Source of the DNA: Rahnella aquatilis CIP 78.65 = ATCC 33071
Lineage (GTDB): Bacteria > Pseudomonadota > Gammaproteobacteria > Enterobacterales > Enterobacteriaceae
NCBI RefSeq assembly: GCF_000241955.1
Contig: NC_016818.1
Coordinates: 3,410,001-3,474,000 of the forward strand
Length of the DNA stretch: 64,000 bases
Reading direction: 5' to 3'
Position numbers and translations under genes: made by a program. This document shows, piece after piece, positions 1-9,721 of this stretch (positions within the stretch are counted from its first letter, which is position 1; every line of letters begins with the position of its first letter). The notes beneath the pieces were generated by a model, which was not told the origin of the DNA, did no database searches, and worked only from the letters and a program-made list of their open reading frames with translations.

Positions 1-295
1 CACACAGGCCGGTCAGCGGTGCCACGCGTTTTTCGGCGTACTGCTGCATTTTTTCGGTTACATCAACGCTCTCATCGTTACTGAAACGCATCACGATACT
101 GTCATCCATTTTCACCAGGCGCAGCGCCGGACGCGGCGTCGGCAGGCCGATCGCCATTTCCGGACAAATCGGTTCGAACCGCACATAGGGCGCCAGTTGC
201 TCTACGGCAAACGCCAGACGTTTATGCCCGCCATCAAAGCGGACATTTTCACCCATCAGGCACGCACTGATACCAATCGGAATTGTTTTCGTCAT
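1..295 (-). CDS. ybgA: YbgA family protein, DUF523/DUF1722, N-terminal part (runs off window)
   Basis: The first 98 codons on the minus strand read MTKTIPIGISACLMGENVRF and continue with a DUF523-type CxxG...FDGGHKR segment, which matches E. coli YbgA closely. The remainder, including the DUF1722 domain, lies beyond base 1. The molecular function is not established. In many enterobacteria ybgA is followed by the photolyase gene phr on the same strand, which would lie outside this window. The start ATG (293-295) fits the family N-terminus exactly. The call is firm; the biochemical role is not. Confidence 0.9.
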   Translation of the reverse strand, partial: MTKTIPIGISACLMGENVRFDGGHKRLAFAVEQLAPYVRFEPICPEMAIGLPTPRPALRLVKMDDSIVMRFSNDESVDVTEKMQQYAEKRVAPLTGLC

Positions 296-364
296 TGTCT
301 GCGCCTTGCGTTGAAAGAAGGAAAGAGAGGCGGCATTAATTCATCACCCTTATATATAACTTTA

Positions 365-400
365 GCACAAGTTATACATAAAAATAATGTTGTACAAGTT
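365..400 (-). promoter_or_regulatory. candidate ybgA promoter with repeated AACTTGTRC motif
   Basis: On the minus strand the 9-mer AACTTGTAC (392-400) recurs as AACTTGTGC (365-373), 27 bp apart, around a TATAAC hexamer. The first copy contains the palindrome TTGTACAA. TTGTACA-type motifs are known targets of LitR/CarH-like MerR regulators that control photolyase genes. Assignment of such a regulator here is inference. Confidence 0.35.
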
Positions 401-413
401 TATCGGCAGGCAA

Positions 414-444
414 TAAAAAACCCCGTTGGAGGAACGAGGTTTTT
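414..444 (-). terminator. Rho-independent terminator of ybfA
   Basis: Arms at 416-427 and 433-444 pair over 12 positions with one mismatch. The minus-strand transcript ends in a run of six U after the stem. It lies just downstream of ybfA and separates it from ybgA; the + strand copy also ends in U5. Confidence 0.8.
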
Positions 445-476
445 GGCTCCTCCCCTTGGCAGGGGAGGGAGCTAAC

Positions 477-683
477 TTAATAGAAATCTTGTGTCGCCAT
501 CTCGGCATGACTCAGCCACACCGGTTTATCGCTGGTTTTCATCCAGACGCGGTGCAAATAGCTGTTAAAACGGGCACGGTCAGCACGGAACAGCATGACC
601 GGCAGGGCCAGAATACCGGCAGCGATAACAAAAGCGCGGCGGGCCAGTATGCGGGTCATTGTGTATGGCGTGTAATCATTCAT
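477..683 (-). CDS. ybfA: small conserved protein YbfA
   Basis: This 68-residue protein has the same length as E. coli YbfA and shares its core ([12 protein letters not shown], then [24 protein letters not shown] and an AT.DFY tail). Residues about 15-32 form one hydrophobic segment, so a small inner-membrane protein is likely. The start is supported by CAGGAG 8 nt upstream. As in E. coli it is divergent from kdpFABC, and the intergenic region carries the kdp control sequences. The function is unknown; links to stress responses in the literature are weak. Confidence 0.9.
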   Translation of the reverse strand: MNDYTPYTMTRILARRAFVIAAGILALPVMLFRADRARFNSYLHRVWMKTSDKPVWLSHAEMATQDFY

Positions 684-869
684 CGCGTTGCTCCTGTGAA
701 GTTTGGAAAGTTTTCGGAAACTGTAAGTTGTGAAAAATATACCGCAACTGATGAAATTTTACTACTCATCTGACCACTTAAAAGTGTAAATTTTCGCCAA
801 ATTTGGCCTGTCGCTGTAATTGAGTTACAGAATGGTTAAATAAATACGTAATTAAAGTTAATCACTAAT

Positions 870-988
870 TCCTAAGTCATTGGAGTCACAGCAAGGCACC
901 CAGCGAAAGAATCCCGATGAGCTGACTCAGGTCAGTGATTCGGGTTATTGAGCGCAGGTAACGCCGCTGGGGTTTCAAGGACGAAGGA
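870..988. repeat. ERIC-type intergenic repeat, degenerate copy
   Basis: The segment aligns by eye with the ERIC (IRU) consensus: an AGCAAGGC left block, a GAATCCCGATGAGCT...AGTGATTCGGG core able to fold as a hairpin, then GAGCGCAG..AACGC. The ends form an imperfect inverted repeat (TCCTAAGTC... versus ...GACGAAGGA), giving about 119 bp. It lies between ybfA and kdpF and ends 3 bp before the KdpE operator. Confidence 0.75.
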
Positions 989-991
989 ATT

Positions 992-1009
992 TTTATACTT
1001 TTTTTACAC
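992..1009 (+). promoter_or_regulatory. KdpE-binding site in the kdp promoter
   Basis: TTTATACTTTTTTTACAC is essentially the KdpE-protected sequence upstream of E. coli kdpF. It lies about 84 bp before the kdpF start. Phosphorylated KdpE would activate kdpFABC from here when K+ is limiting. Confidence 0.85.
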
Positions 1010-1092
1010 GCTGGCCTCGTTTCTTTTCAGGATCTTTTCCTGCCTTTCCTTATTCTCGCCACAACATAAAAACACACCTGTGGAGGTGGATT

Positions 1093-1182
1093 GTGAGTGT
1101 TGGCGTAATCTGCGGCGCGTTACTGGTTCTTCTGCTGCTCGGCTATCTGGTTTATGCCCTGCTGAATGCGGAGGATTTTTAA
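1093..1182 (+). CDS. kdpF: K+-transporting ATPase small subunit KdpF
   Basis: A 29-residue peptide starts at GTG after a GGAGGTGGATT ribosome-binding site. It is too short for most ORF callers. The sequence is one transmembrane helix (about residues 3-25) ending in LLNAEDF, and it matches E. coli KdpF (29 aa) nearly residue for residue. KdpF binds and stabilises the KdpFABC complex in the inner membrane. Its stop codon directly abuts the kdpA ATG, consistent with translational coupling at the head of the kdpFABCDE operon. Confidence 0.93.
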   Translation: MSVGVICGALLVLLLLGYLVYALLNAEDF

Positions 1183-2871
1183 ATGGCCGCAACCGGATTC
1201 TTACTGATTGCCAGTTTTATGCTGGTGCTTTTGCTGCTGGCAAAACCACTGGGTAACTTTATTGCTCAACTGATTGAAGGACAGCCCGGCGCATTTATTC
1301 AGCGCATAGAAAACGGTGTTTTACGCACGTCTGGCAGCAGCAATGCTGAAATGAACTGGTGGCAGTACGCGCTGGCGATCATGGTATTTAACATCCTGGG
1401 CATTGTCGTGCTGATGGCGTTGCTGATGGCTCAAGGCGCATTGCCGATGAACCCGCAGCATTTCGGCGGGTTGTCATGGGATCTGGCTTTTAACACTGCG
1501 GTAAGTTTCGTGACCAACACTAACTGGCAGGCTTACAGCGGCGAAAGCACGCTGAGCTATCTCAGCCAGATGGTCGGGCTCACCGTGCAAAACTTCCTCT
1601 CCGCAGCGACGGGTATCGCCGTAGCGTTTGCCCTGATCCGCGCTTTTGCGCGCCCTTCAGCTCAAACCATTGGCAATGCCTGGACGGATTTATGGCGCAT
1701 CACGCTGTATCTGTTGCTGCCAGTGGCTTTCCTGCTGGCACTGTTTTTCGTCAGTCAGGGTGTGCTGCAAAACTTCGAAGCGTATCAGCACATCACCACG
1801 CTGGAAGGCCTGCAACAGACTTTACCTATGGGACCAGTGGCTTCTCAGGAAGCGATCAAAATGCTCGGCACCAACGGCGGCGGCTTCTTCGGTGCCAACT
1901 CAGCCCATCCGTTTGAGAACCCGACAGCCCTGACCAATATGGTGCAGATGCTGGCGATCTTCATTATCCCTTGCGCGCTGTGTTTCGCATTTGGCCGTGT
2001 GGTCGGTGACAACCGTCAGGGCCACGCACTGGTCTGGGCGATGTCAGTGATCTTCGTGGTGTCGGTGGTGGTGGTGATGTACGCCGAACTCAAAGGCAAT
2101 CCGCATCTGATGGCTCTTGGTGCCAGCAGCAATTTTAATATGGAAGGTAAGGAAAGCCGCTTCGGCATTCTGGCCTCCAGCCTGTACGCCGTTGTCACCA
2201 CGGCAGCCTCATGCGGTGCAGTCAATGCCATGCACGATTCCTTTACGGCACTCGGCGGCATGGTGCCGATGTGGCTGATGCAGATTGGTGAAGTGGTGTT
2301 CGGCGGCGTGGGTTCCGGCCTGTACGGCATGCTGCTGTTCGTGCTGCTGACGGTGTTTATCGCCGGGCTGATGATTGGCCGCACACCGGAATATCTCGGT
2401 AAGAAAATCGATGTTTACGACATGAAGATGACCGCACTGGCCATCCTGGTGACACCGACGCTGGTGCTGCTCGGCACAGCGCTGGCGCTGGTCACCGACG
2501 CCGGTCGCGCAGGGATTTTAAACCCCGGCGCGCACGGTTTCAGTGAAGTGCTGTATGCCGTGTCTTCCGCCGCCAATAACAACGGCAGTGCGTTTGCCGG
2601 GCTGAGCGTTAATACACCGTTCTACAACCTGTTGCTGGCAGTCTGCATGTTCTTCGGCCGCTTCGGCGTCATCATTCCGGTGCTGGCGATTGCCGGTTCG
2701 CTGGTGATGAAAAAACGCCAGCAGGCAGGCAACGGCACCTTACCGACATCCGGCCCGCTGTTTATCGGTCTGCTGGTCGGCACCGTGTTGTTAGTCGGCG
2801 CACTGACCTTTATTCCGGCGCTGGCGCTGGGGCCGGTGGCGGAACATTTGCAGGTCTGGTCAGCACAGTAA
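1183..2871 (+). CDS. kdpA: K+-transporting ATPase subunit A, KdpA
   Basis: KdpA (562 aa; E. coli 557) is the polytopic channel-like subunit that selects K+ and moves it across the inner membrane. About ten hydrophobic segments are visible. The filter-type loops include a [23 protein letters not shown] segment near residue 230 and an NNNGSAFAG loop near residue 465. Both are hallmarks of the superfamily of K+ transporters to which KdpA belongs. The ATG abuts the kdpF stop. kdpB follows 43 bp downstream if it starts at its conserved Met. Confidence 0.97.
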   Translation: MAATGFLLIASFMLVLLLLAKPLGNFIAQLIEGQPGAFIQRIENGVLRTSGSSNAEMNWWQYALAIMVFNILGIVVLMALLMAQGALPMNPQHFGGLSWDLAFNTAVSFVTNTNWQAYSGESTLSYLSQMVGLTVQNFLSAATGIAVAFALIRAFARPSAQTIGNAWTDLWRITLYLLLPVAFLLALFFVSQGVLQNFEAYQHITTLEGLQQTLPMGPVASQEAIKMLGTNGGGFFGANSAHPFENPTALTNMVQMLAIFIIPCALCFAFGRVVGDNRQGHALVWAMSVIFVVSVVVVMYAELKGNPHLMALGASSNFNMEGKESRFGILASSLYAVVTTAASCGAVNAMHDSFTALGGMVPMWLMQIGEVVFGGVGSGLYGMLLFVLLTVFIAGLMIGRTPEYLGKKIDVYDMKMTALAILVTPTLVLLGTALALVTDAGRAGILNPGAHGFSEVLYAVSSAANNNGSAFAGLSVNTPFYNLLLAVCMFFGRFGVIIPVLAIAGSLVMKKRQQAGNGTLPTSGPLFIGLLVGTVLLVGALTFIPALALGPVAEHLQVWSAQ

Positions 2872-2914
2872 TGCTGCGTAACTCGTTGAACTGATGAATA
2901 TAGAGACTAAAAAG

Positions 2915-4981
2915 ATGAGTCGTAAACAACGTGCGTTATTTGAACCCCGTCTGATCCGCACTGCCCTGCTGGATTCGGTGAAAAAGCTGGATCCCCGCGT
3001 TCAGTGGCGCAATCCGGTGATGTTCGTGGTGTATCTGGGCAGCATTCTGACCACGCTTATCTGGCTGGCAATCCTGATGCACCGCACCGACGGCAGCGCG
3101 GCTTTTACCGGCAGCGTGTCGCTGTGGCTGTGGTTTACCGTACTGTTTGCCAACTTTGCCGAAGCACTGGCGGAAGGCCGCAGCAAGGCACAGGCGCAGA
3201 GTCTTAAAGGCGTGCAGAAAACCAGTTGGGCGAAAAAAATCTACGAACCGCGCCCTGAATCGCCGGTGATTAAAGTCGCTGCCGATACCCTGCGTAAAGG
3301 CGATTACGTGCTGATCGAAGCGGGTGATACCGTGCCGTGCGACGGTGAAGTGCTGATCGGCGGTGCGTCAGTGGATGAAAGTGCCATTACCGGTGAGTCT
3401 GCGCCCGTGATCCGCGAGTCCGGCGGCGACTTCTCCTCGGTCACCGGCGGCACACGCGTCTTGTCAGACTGGCTGGTGGTCGAGTGTTCAGCCAACCCCG
3501 GCGATACCTTCCTTGACCGTATGATTGCGATGGTCGAAGGCGCAAAACGCCGCAAGACGCCAAACGAAGTGGCGCTGACCATTTTGCTGGTCGCGCTGAC
3601 GCTGGTGTTCGTGCTGGCCACCGCCACGCTCTATCCGTTCTCACTGTTCAGCGTTGACGCCAGTCATGCGGGCATCCCGGTCACAGTGACCGTACTGGTC
3701 GCGCTGCTGGTGTGTCTGATCCCGACAACCATTGGCGGGTTGCTGTCGGCTATCGGCGTGGCGGGCATGAGCCGCATGCTGGAAGCTAACGTCATCGCGA
3801 CCAGTGGCCGTGCGGTGGAAGCCGCCGGTGACGTGGATGTGCTGTTGCTGGATAAAACCGGCACCATCACGCTGGGTAACCGTCAGGCATCGCAGTTCCT
3901 GCCCGCGCCGCAGGTGACGGAACAGGAACTGGCCGATGCCGCGCAGTTATCGTCCCTGGCCGATGAAACGCCGGAAGGCCGCAGTATCGTGGTGCTGGCC
4001 AAGCAGCGCTTTAACCTGCGCGAACGCGACATTCATTCGCTGAATGCGACCTTTGTGCCCTTCTCCGCACAAACCCGCATGAGCGGCGTTAATGTCGGTG
4101 AGCGCAGTATCCGTAAAGGGGCCGTCGATGCCATCCGCCGTCATGTGGAATCCAACGGCGGGACCTTCCCGAAAGCTGTCGATGGCCTGGTGGAAACCGT
4201 GGCGCGTAAAGGCGGTACGCCGCTGGTGGTCGCCGAAGGCGCGAAAGTGCTGGGCGTAGTGGAACTGAAAGATATCGTCAAAGGCGGCATTAAGGAACGC
4301 TTTGCCGAGCTGCGCAAAATGGGCATCAAAACGGTGATGATCACCGGCGATAACCGCCTGACGGCTGCCGCCATTGCCGCCGAAGCGGGGGTCGATGATT
4401 TTCTGGCAGAAGCCACGCCGGAAGCCAAACTGGCATTGATTCGTCAGTATCAGTCAGAAGGCCGTTTAGTGGCGATGACCGGCGACGGCACCAACGATGC
4501 ACCCGCGCTGGCGCAGGCTGATGTCGCAGTGGCGATGAACTCGGGGACGCAGGCCGCGAAGGAAGCCGGGAACATGGTCGATCTCGATTCCAATCCGACC
4601 AAGCTGATTGAAGTGGTGCATATCGGTAAACAGATGCTGATGACGCGCGGCTCGCTGACCACCTTCAGTATCGCTAACGACGTGGCGAAGTATTTCGCCA
4701 TTATTCCGGCGGCGTTCGCAGCGACCTATCCGCAACTGAATGCGCTGAACGTCATGCATCTGCATTCTCCGGCTTCGGCCATTATGTCGGCGGTCATTTT
4801 CAACGCGCTGGTAATTGTGTTCCTGATCCCGCTGGCGCTGAAAGGGGTGAGCTATAAAGCCATGAGTGCCGCTGCGCTGCTGCGTCGTAACCTGTGGATT
4901 TATGGTGCAGGTGGTCTGCTGGTGCCGTTCGCCGGTATCAAGCTGATCGACGTGATCCTGACCGTTTTACATCTGAGCTGA
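2915..4981 (+). CDS. kdpB: K+-transporting P-type ATPase subunit B, KdpB
   Basis: KdpB is the ATP-hydrolysing P1A-type subunit of KdpFABC. The phosphorylation motif DKTGT is present, with the Asp about residue 313 of this 688-aa version. The actuator loop TGES and the hinge motif [10 protein letters not shown] are also intact. I chose ATG 2915 ([11 protein letters not shown]), which coincides with the E. coli N-terminus. An in-frame ATG at 2894 would add seven residues and has no better ribosome-binding site. Several transmembrane segments flank the cytosolic P and N domains. Confidence 0.96.
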   Translation: MSRKQRALFEPRLIRTALLDSVKKLDPRVQWRNPVMFVVYLGSILTTLIWLAILMHRTDGSAAFTGSVSLWLWFTVLFANFAEALAEGRSKAQAQSLKGVQKTSWAKKIYEPRPESPVIKVAADTLRKGDYVLIEAGDTVPCDGEVLIGGASVDESAITGESAPVIRESGGDFSSVTGGTRVLSDWLVVECSANPGDTFLDRMIAMVEGAKRRKTPNEVALTILLVALTLVFVLATATLYPFSLFSVDASHAGIPVTVTVLVALLVCLIPTTIGGLLSAIGVAGMSRMLEANVIATSGRAVEAAGDVDVLLLDKTGTITLGNRQASQFLPAPQVTEQELADAAQLSSLADETPEGRSIVVLAKQRFNLRERDIHSLNATFVPFSAQTRMSGVNVGERSIRKGAVDAIRRHVESNGGTFPKAVDGLVETVARKGGTPLVVAEGAKVLGVVELKDIVKGGIKERFAELRKMGIKTVMITGDNRLTAAAIAAEAGVDDFLAEATPEAKLALIRQYQSEGRLVAMTGDGTNDAPALAQADVAVAMNSGTQAAKEAGNMVDLDSNPTKLIEVVHIGKQMLMTRGSLTTFSIANDVAKYFAIIPAAFAATYPQLNALNVMHLHSPASAIMSAVIFNALVIVFLIPLALKGVSYKAMSAAALLRRNLWIYGAGGLLVPFAGIKLIDVILTVLHLS

Positions 4982-4999
4982 TTTTTGAGGAAGACCATT

Positions 5000-5593
5000 A
5001 TGTCCGTAACAAGAATGTCCTATGTTCGCCCGGCTCTGGTGATGACGGTTCTGCTGACGCTGGCAACCGGCGTGGTATATCCGCTGCTGACCACCGGCGT
5101 TTCAGAGCTGGTATTCCGCCCGCAGGCGATGGGTTCACTGATTAAAGACAGTGGCAATAAAGTGATTGGCTCAGAACTGATCGGGCAGAATTTTACCCGC
5201 AATGATTATTTCTGGGGCCGTCCTTCGGTGACGTCCGATTCGCCGTACAATCCTATGGCATCAGCGGGCAGTAATCTGGCGGCCAGTAACCCGGCGCTGG
5301 ATCAGGCGGTGAAAGACCGCGTGGCGGCGCTGCGCAAAGCCAATCCGCAAAGCCCGGCGACGGTGCCGGTGGATCTGGTGACCAGCAGCGGCAGCGGACT
5401 GGATCCGCAGATTTCCGTTGAGGCCGCGCAATGGCAGGCTCCGCGCATTGCTGCCGCACGCGGGCTGCCACTGGCGCAAGTGAATAAATTGATTGATGAT
5501 AATACATCATCACCGCTGATTGGTTACCTCGGCCCCGACGTCGTAAACGTGCTCGGACTGAACTTAGCGCTGGATGAACGGAAAGCAAACTAA
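5000..5593 (+). CDS. kdpC: K+-transporting ATPase subunit C, KdpC
   Basis: KdpC (197 aa; E. coli 190) has one N-terminal membrane helix (about residues 10-33, ending VVYPLLTTG) and a periplasmic domain. Characteristic blocks are IGQNFT, F.GRPS, PYNPMASAGSNL and a VNVLGLNLALD tail. It helps assemble KdpFABC and raises the ATP affinity of KdpB. AGGAAG 6 nt upstream supports ATG 5000. An upstream TTG in the same frame is only an open-frame extension. kdpD follows after 26 bp. Confidence 0.95.
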   Translation: MSVTRMSYVRPALVMTVLLTLATGVVYPLLTTGVSELVFRPQAMGSLIKDSGNKVIGSELIGQNFTRNDYFWGRPSVTSDSPYNPMASAGSNLAASNPALDQAVKDRVAALRKANPQSPATVPVDLVTSSGSGLDPQISVEAAQWQAPRIAAARGLPLAQVNKLIDDNTSSPLIGYLGPDVVNVLGLNLALDERKAN

Positions 5594-5619
5594 TTCATCA
5601 CCCCACCAGACAGGATGAT

Positions 5620-8316
5620 ATGACAGAAGACCGCCCCGATCCGGACAGCCTGCTGGCGCTCGCTAATGAGAAGCCACGCGGGCAACTGAAAGTCTTTTTC
5701 GGCGCCTGTGCGGGCGTCGGGAAAACTTTTGCTATGTTGCAGGAAGCACAGCGTCTGCGCGCCACCGGCCTCGACGTGCTGGTGGGCGTGGTGGAAACCC
5801 ACGGAAGGCAGGAAACGCAGGCGCTGTTGCCGGGGCTTTCTCTGTTACCGCCGAAACGCATTCACCACCGTGGTCGCCAGGTGCAGGAGTTTGATCTCGA
5901 CGCCGCGCTGGCCCGCCGCCCTGCCCTGATCCTGATGGACGAACTGGCGCACAGCAATGCCGCCGGTTCGCGCCATCCGAAACGCTGGCAGGATGTCGAA
6001 GAGTTACTCGATGCCGGTATCGACGTGTTTACCACCGTGAACGTTCAGCATCTGGAAAGCCTGAACGATGTGGTCAGCGGCGTCACCGGCATCATTATTC
6101 GTGAAACGGTTCCCGACCGTCTGTTTGATGACGCCAGCGAAGTGGTGCTGGTAGATTTACCTCCCGATTCCCTGCGTCAGCGCCTGAAAGAAGGCAAAGT
6201 TTATATCCCCGGTCAGGCCGAACGTGCCATCGAACACTTCTTCCGTAAAGGCAATCTGATCGCCCTGCGCGAGCTTTCCCTGCGCCGCACCGCCGACCGG
6301 GTTGACGATCAGATGCGCGAATACCGCGACGATCAGGGCGTCAACCGTGTCTGGCATATCCGTGATGCGCTGCTGCTGTGTATCGGTCATGGCGGTGGCA
6401 ACGAGAAATTAGTCCGCGTCGCCTCGCGCCTGGCTGCGCGCCTCGGTTGCGTCTGGCACGCAGTGTATGTCGAAACCCCGCGCCTGCACCGTTTGCCTGA
6501 AGGCCAGCGCCGCGCCATTTTGCATTCCCTGAAACTGGCGCAGGAACTGGGGGCAGAAACGGCCACCCTCTCCGATCCTCAGGAAGAACAGGCGATTTTG
6601 CGTTATGCCCGCGAGCATCGTCTGGGCAAAATCATGACCGGCCGCCGCCGTGAAAAGCGCTGGAAATTCAGCACCAGTTTTGCTGATAAGCTGGCGGAAA
6701 TTGCGCCCGACCTCGATTTAATCGTCGTCGGTCTGGAAGATGCGCCGCCAAACACTGCCCGTAAAGAACAGGACTCACGCACTTTCGCTGACCGTTTCAG
6801 CCGCCAGTTGTGGGGCTGTGCGCTGGCCGTGGCGCTGTGTGCGGTGATTACCATGATGTCGCAATGGCTGCTGCCGACCTTCGATCAGGCCAATCTGGTG
6901 ATGGTGTATCTGCTCGGCGTGGTGATTGTTGCACTGTTTTATGGCCGCTGGCCGTCAGTGCTGGCGGCGGTGATTAACGTCGTCAGCTTTGATCTGTTTT
7001 TCGTCCAGCCACGCGGTTCGCTGGCGGTAACTGACGCGCAATATCTGGTGACCTTCGGCGTGATGCTGATTGTCGGCATTCTCATCGGGAATCTGACCGC
7101 AGGCGTGCGTTATCAGGCGCGTATTGCCCGTCACCGTGAAAAACGTGCGCAGCATCTGTATGAAATGTCCAAAGGGCTGAGTCAGTCGCTGACACCGGAA
7201 GCCATCGCGCAAACCAGCCGTCACTTTATTTCTTCCAGTCTGAATGCCAAAACTGCCATTTTGCTGCCACAGGAGAACGGTGAACTGGCGCAGCCTGCCG
7301 GTGAAATCACCTCGATTGTGGTAGATGACGCTATCGCCCGCTGGAGTTTCGACAAAAAACTGCCAGCCGGTGCGGGCACCGATACCCTGCCCGGCGTGCC
7401 GTACCAGCTTCTGCCGCTGATTGCATCCGGGGAGTCGCGCGGCCTGCTGGCGGTCGAACCACCGAATATCCGTCAGCTGTTAGTACCGGAACAGCAGCGT
7501 CTGTTGCAGACCTTTACCGTACTGATTGCCAATGCGCTCGAGCGCCTGCATCTGGCCGCCAGTGCGGAAACGGCGCGGCTGGAAACCGAACGCGAACAAC
7601 TGCGTAACTCGCTGCTTTCTGCACTTTCCCACGATTTACGTACACCGCTGACGGTGCTTTTCGGGCAGGCGGAAATCCTCACGCTGGATCTGGCATCGGA
7701 AGGCTCGAAGCACGCACCGCAGGCCAGCCAGATCCGCCAGCAAGTACTGAGCACCACACGGCTGGTGAATAATCTGCTGGATATGGCGCGCATTCAGTCC
7801 GGCGGATTTAATCTGCGTAAAGAGTGGCAGTCGGTGGAAGAAATTACCGGCAGCGCGCTGCGGATGCTCGAACCGGTGCTGGTGCACGACAACATCGAAA
7901 TTGATTTGCCGAAGGAAATGGTGCTGGTTAACTGCGACGCCAGCCTGATCGAACGGGTGCTGATCAATTTGCTGGAAAATGCCCATAAATATGCCGGAAC
8001 CGGTGCGACGATAGGCATTAAAGCCACGCCGCTGGATGAATGGCTGGAGATGGAAGTCTGGGATAATGGCCCCGGTATTCCGGCTGGCGCCGAGCACAGC
8101 ATTTTCGACAAATTCGCCCGCGGTAATAAAGAATCCGCCATTCCGGGTGTGGGCTTGGGATTAGCGATTTGTCGTGCCATTATTGAGGTGCACGACGGAC
8201 GGATATGGGCGGAAAATGGCCCGGACGGCGGTGCGCGTTTTCGTTTCAGGCTGCCGCTTGAGGCGTTACCGGAAATGGAAAGTGACATGGAATCAGACAT
8301 TGACGAGGTATCGTGA
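5620..8316 (+). CDS. kdpD: sensor histidine kinase KdpD
   Basis: KdpD (898 aa; E. coli 894) senses K+ limitation and ionic stress and controls KdpE phosphorylation. Order of domains: an N-terminal KdpD/Usp-like cytosolic region with a Walker-A motif GACAGVGKT near residue 30, four membrane helices at about 400-500, a GAF-like region, then a HisKA domain with phosphoacceptor His671 in SALSHDLRTPL. A C-terminal HATPase follows with an N-box (NLLENAHKYA), DNGPGIP and GVGLGLAI. The gene ends with a 4-nt overlap into kdpE, typical of coupled two-component pairs. Confidence 0.97.
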   Translation: MTEDRPDPDSLLALANEKPRGQLKVFFGACAGVGKTFAMLQEAQRLRATGLDVLVGVVETHGRQETQALLPGLSLLPPKRIHHRGRQVQEFDLDAALARRPALILMDELAHSNAAGSRHPKRWQDVEELLDAGIDVFTTVNVQHLESLNDVVSGVTGIIIRETVPDRLFDDASEVVLVDLPPDSLRQRLKEGKVYIPGQAERAIEHFFRKGNLIALRELSLRRTADRVDDQMREYRDDQGVNRVWHIRDALLLCIGHGGGNEKLVRVASRLAARLGCVWHAVYVETPRLHRLPEGQRRAILHSLKLAQELGAETATLSDPQEEQAILRYAREHRLGKIMTGRRREKRWKFSTSFADKLAEIAPDLDLIVVGLEDAPPNTARKEQDSRTFADRFSRQLWGCALAVALCAVITMMSQWLLPTFDQANLVMVYLLGVVIVALFYGRWPSVLAAVINVVSFDLFFVQPRGSLAVTDAQYLVTFGVMLIVGILIGNLTAGVRYQARIARHREKRAQHLYEMSKGLSQSLTPEAIAQTSRHFISSSLNAKTAILLPQENGELAQPAGEITSIVVDDAIARWSFDKKLPAGAGTDTLPGVPYQLLPLIASGESRGLLAVEPPNIRQLLVPEQQRLLQTFTVLIANALERLHLAASAETARLETEREQLRNSLLSALSHDLRTPLTVLFGQAEILTLDLASEGSKHAPQASQIRQQVLSTTRLVNNLLDMARIQSGGFNLRKEWQSVEEITGSALRMLEPVLVHDNIEIDLPKEMVLVNCDASLIERVLINLLENAHKYAGTGATIGIKATPLDEWLEMEVWDNGPGIPAGAEHSIFDKFARGNKESAIPGVGLGLAICRAIIEVHDGRIWAENGPDGGARFRFRLPLEALPEMESDMESDIDEVS

Positions 8317-9002
8317 GCGCAACGCCGGTAAATATTTTAATTGTTGAAGATGAAAAAGAGATCCGCCGCTTTGTGCGCACGGCACTGGAGGCGGAAGGCT
8401 GGCGGGTGTTTGAAAGCGAGACGCTGCAACGCGGGCTGATTGAGGCCGGCACACGAAAACCGGATCTGATTATTCTTGATCTCGGTCTACCGGACGGTGA
8501 CGGCCTGACATATATTCGCGATTTGCGCCACTGGAGTGCCATCCCGATTATTGTGCTGTCGGCGCGCACCCGCGAAGAAGACAAGATTGCCGCGCTGGAT
8601 GCCGGTGCCGACGATTTTCTCACCAAGCCGTTTGGCGTCGGTGAACTGCTGGCGCGGGTTCGTGTGGCACTTCGCCGCCATACGGGCAGCACGCAGGAAA
8701 GCCCGCTGGTGACATTTGCAGATGTCACGGTAGACCTGATCAACCGGCGCGTACAGCGTAACGGTGAAGATTGTCATCTGACGCCGATTGAGTTTCGCCT
8801 GCTGGCCGAACTGCTGGCGAACAGCGGCAAAGTCATTACTCAGCGTCAGTTACTGAGCCACGTGTGGGGCCCGAATTATGTCGAACACAGTCATTATCTG
8901 CGCATCTACATGGGGCATTTGCGCCAGAAACTGGAAGCCGACGCCACCCGGCCGCGTCATTTACTGACCGAAACCGGCGTGGGCTATCGCTTTATGCCTT
9001 AG
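8313..9002 (+). CDS. kdpE: response regulator KdpE
   Basis: KdpE is a 229-residue OmpR/PhoB-family regulator. The receiver domain carries the phosphoacceptor Asp56 in LIILDLGLPDGDG and the conserved Lys in TKPFG. The C-terminal winged helix ends HLLTETGVGYRFMP. It starts at GTG overlapping the kdpD stop (GTGA), and the phospho-form would act at the operator near 992-1009. Its last 11 nt overlap the end of the convergent PadR-type gene. Confidence 0.97.
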   Translation: MSATPVNILIVEDEKEIRRFVRTALEAEGWRVFESETLQRGLIEAGTRKPDLIILDLGLPDGDGLTYIRDLRHWSAIPIIVLSARTREEDKIAALDAGADDFLTKPFGVGELLARVRVALRRHTGSTQESPLVTFADVTVDLINRRVQRNGEDCHLTPIEFRLLAELLANSGKVITQRQLLSHVWGPNYVEHSHYLRIYMGHLRQKLEADATRPRHLLTETGVGYRFMP

Positions 9003-9708
9003 GTTTGTCAGCGTCCGGTTTGGTTTCGCCGAACTCGGCCTCCAGACTTTCTGCGGCCTGCTGCAAAATCGCACTCACCCGCACCACCTGTTCCGGCGTT
9101 AAATCCGCACGCATCATGTTGCCGCGCAGCGCGTGACGCAGGCGGTGCATGGATTCATGGATCCCCTCTGCCAGGTTGTTTTCACGCGGACGTTGCGCGC
9201 CAGCCAGACGGGCAAAAATCGCATCAACCACCGCCTGATGTTGCGCCAGTTCCACTTTACCGGCCTCGGTGATCTGATAGCTTTTCCGGCCATTACCGGT
9301 GGCGACAGGCTCGAGGAAATCCTGCTCTTCCAGCAGCGTCAGCGTCGGATAAATCACGCCAGGGCTTGGCACATAAAGACCTGAAGATGCCTCTTCAATC
9401 GCTTTGATCAGCTCATAACCATGGCTCGGTTTTTTCGCCACCAGCGCCAGCAGCACGCGACGTAAGTCACCATGTTCAAACAGACGATGCACACCGCGCT
9501 CGCCACGACCGCCGCGACGGCCTTCGCCACGCCCGCGACGTTCATCCCCTTCCTCACCCCGGTCCTCCCCGCGGTGACGACCATCACGACGCAGCGCATA
9601 ACGCTCACTGTGATCACCAAAAGCAGATTCATGACGGCAATGACCGCGATGCCCTTCTTCCCGGCTACCGTGACCGCGATGGCGGCCTTCAAACATTTTG
9701 CTAAACAT
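8992..9708 (-). CDS. PadR-family regulator, YqjI/NfeR-like, with His/Arg/Glu-rich N-terminal tail
   Basis: In this 238-residue protein, residues about 72-165 form a PadR winged helix (LFEHGDLRRVLLALV, SHGYELIKAIEE, YVPSPGVIYPTLTLLEEQ), followed by a helical dimerisation tail. The first ~70 residues are low-complexity, rich in His, Arg, Glu and Gly, with about seven His and one Cys in the first 45. E. coli YqjI (NfeR) has a comparable His/Cys-rich tail and responds to nickel and iron, so metal sensing is inferred. A perfect palindrome lies 13 bp upstream of the ATG. Unlike in E. coli, no yqjH-type ferric reductase gene is adjacent; pgm is upstream on the same strand. Confidence 0.85.
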   Translation of the reverse strand: MFSKMFEGRHRGHGSREEGHRGHCRHESAFGDHSERYALRRDGRHRGEDRGEEGDERRGRGEGRRGGRGERGVHRLFEHGDLRRVLLALVAKKPSHGYELIKAIEEASSGLYVPSPGVIYPTLTLLEEQDFLEPVATGNGRKSYQITEAGKVELAQHQAVVDAIFARLAGAQRPRENNLAEGIHESMHRLRHALRGNMMRADLTPEQVVRVSAILQQAAESLEAEFGETKPDADKPKA

Positions 9709-9721
9709 ATTTTATGCCCTT

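Noticed and set aside
7636..8300. Two long minus-strand frames across the kdpD kinase domain
   Set aside because: Both mirror the conserved HisKA/HATPase coding sequence and carry no independent signals.
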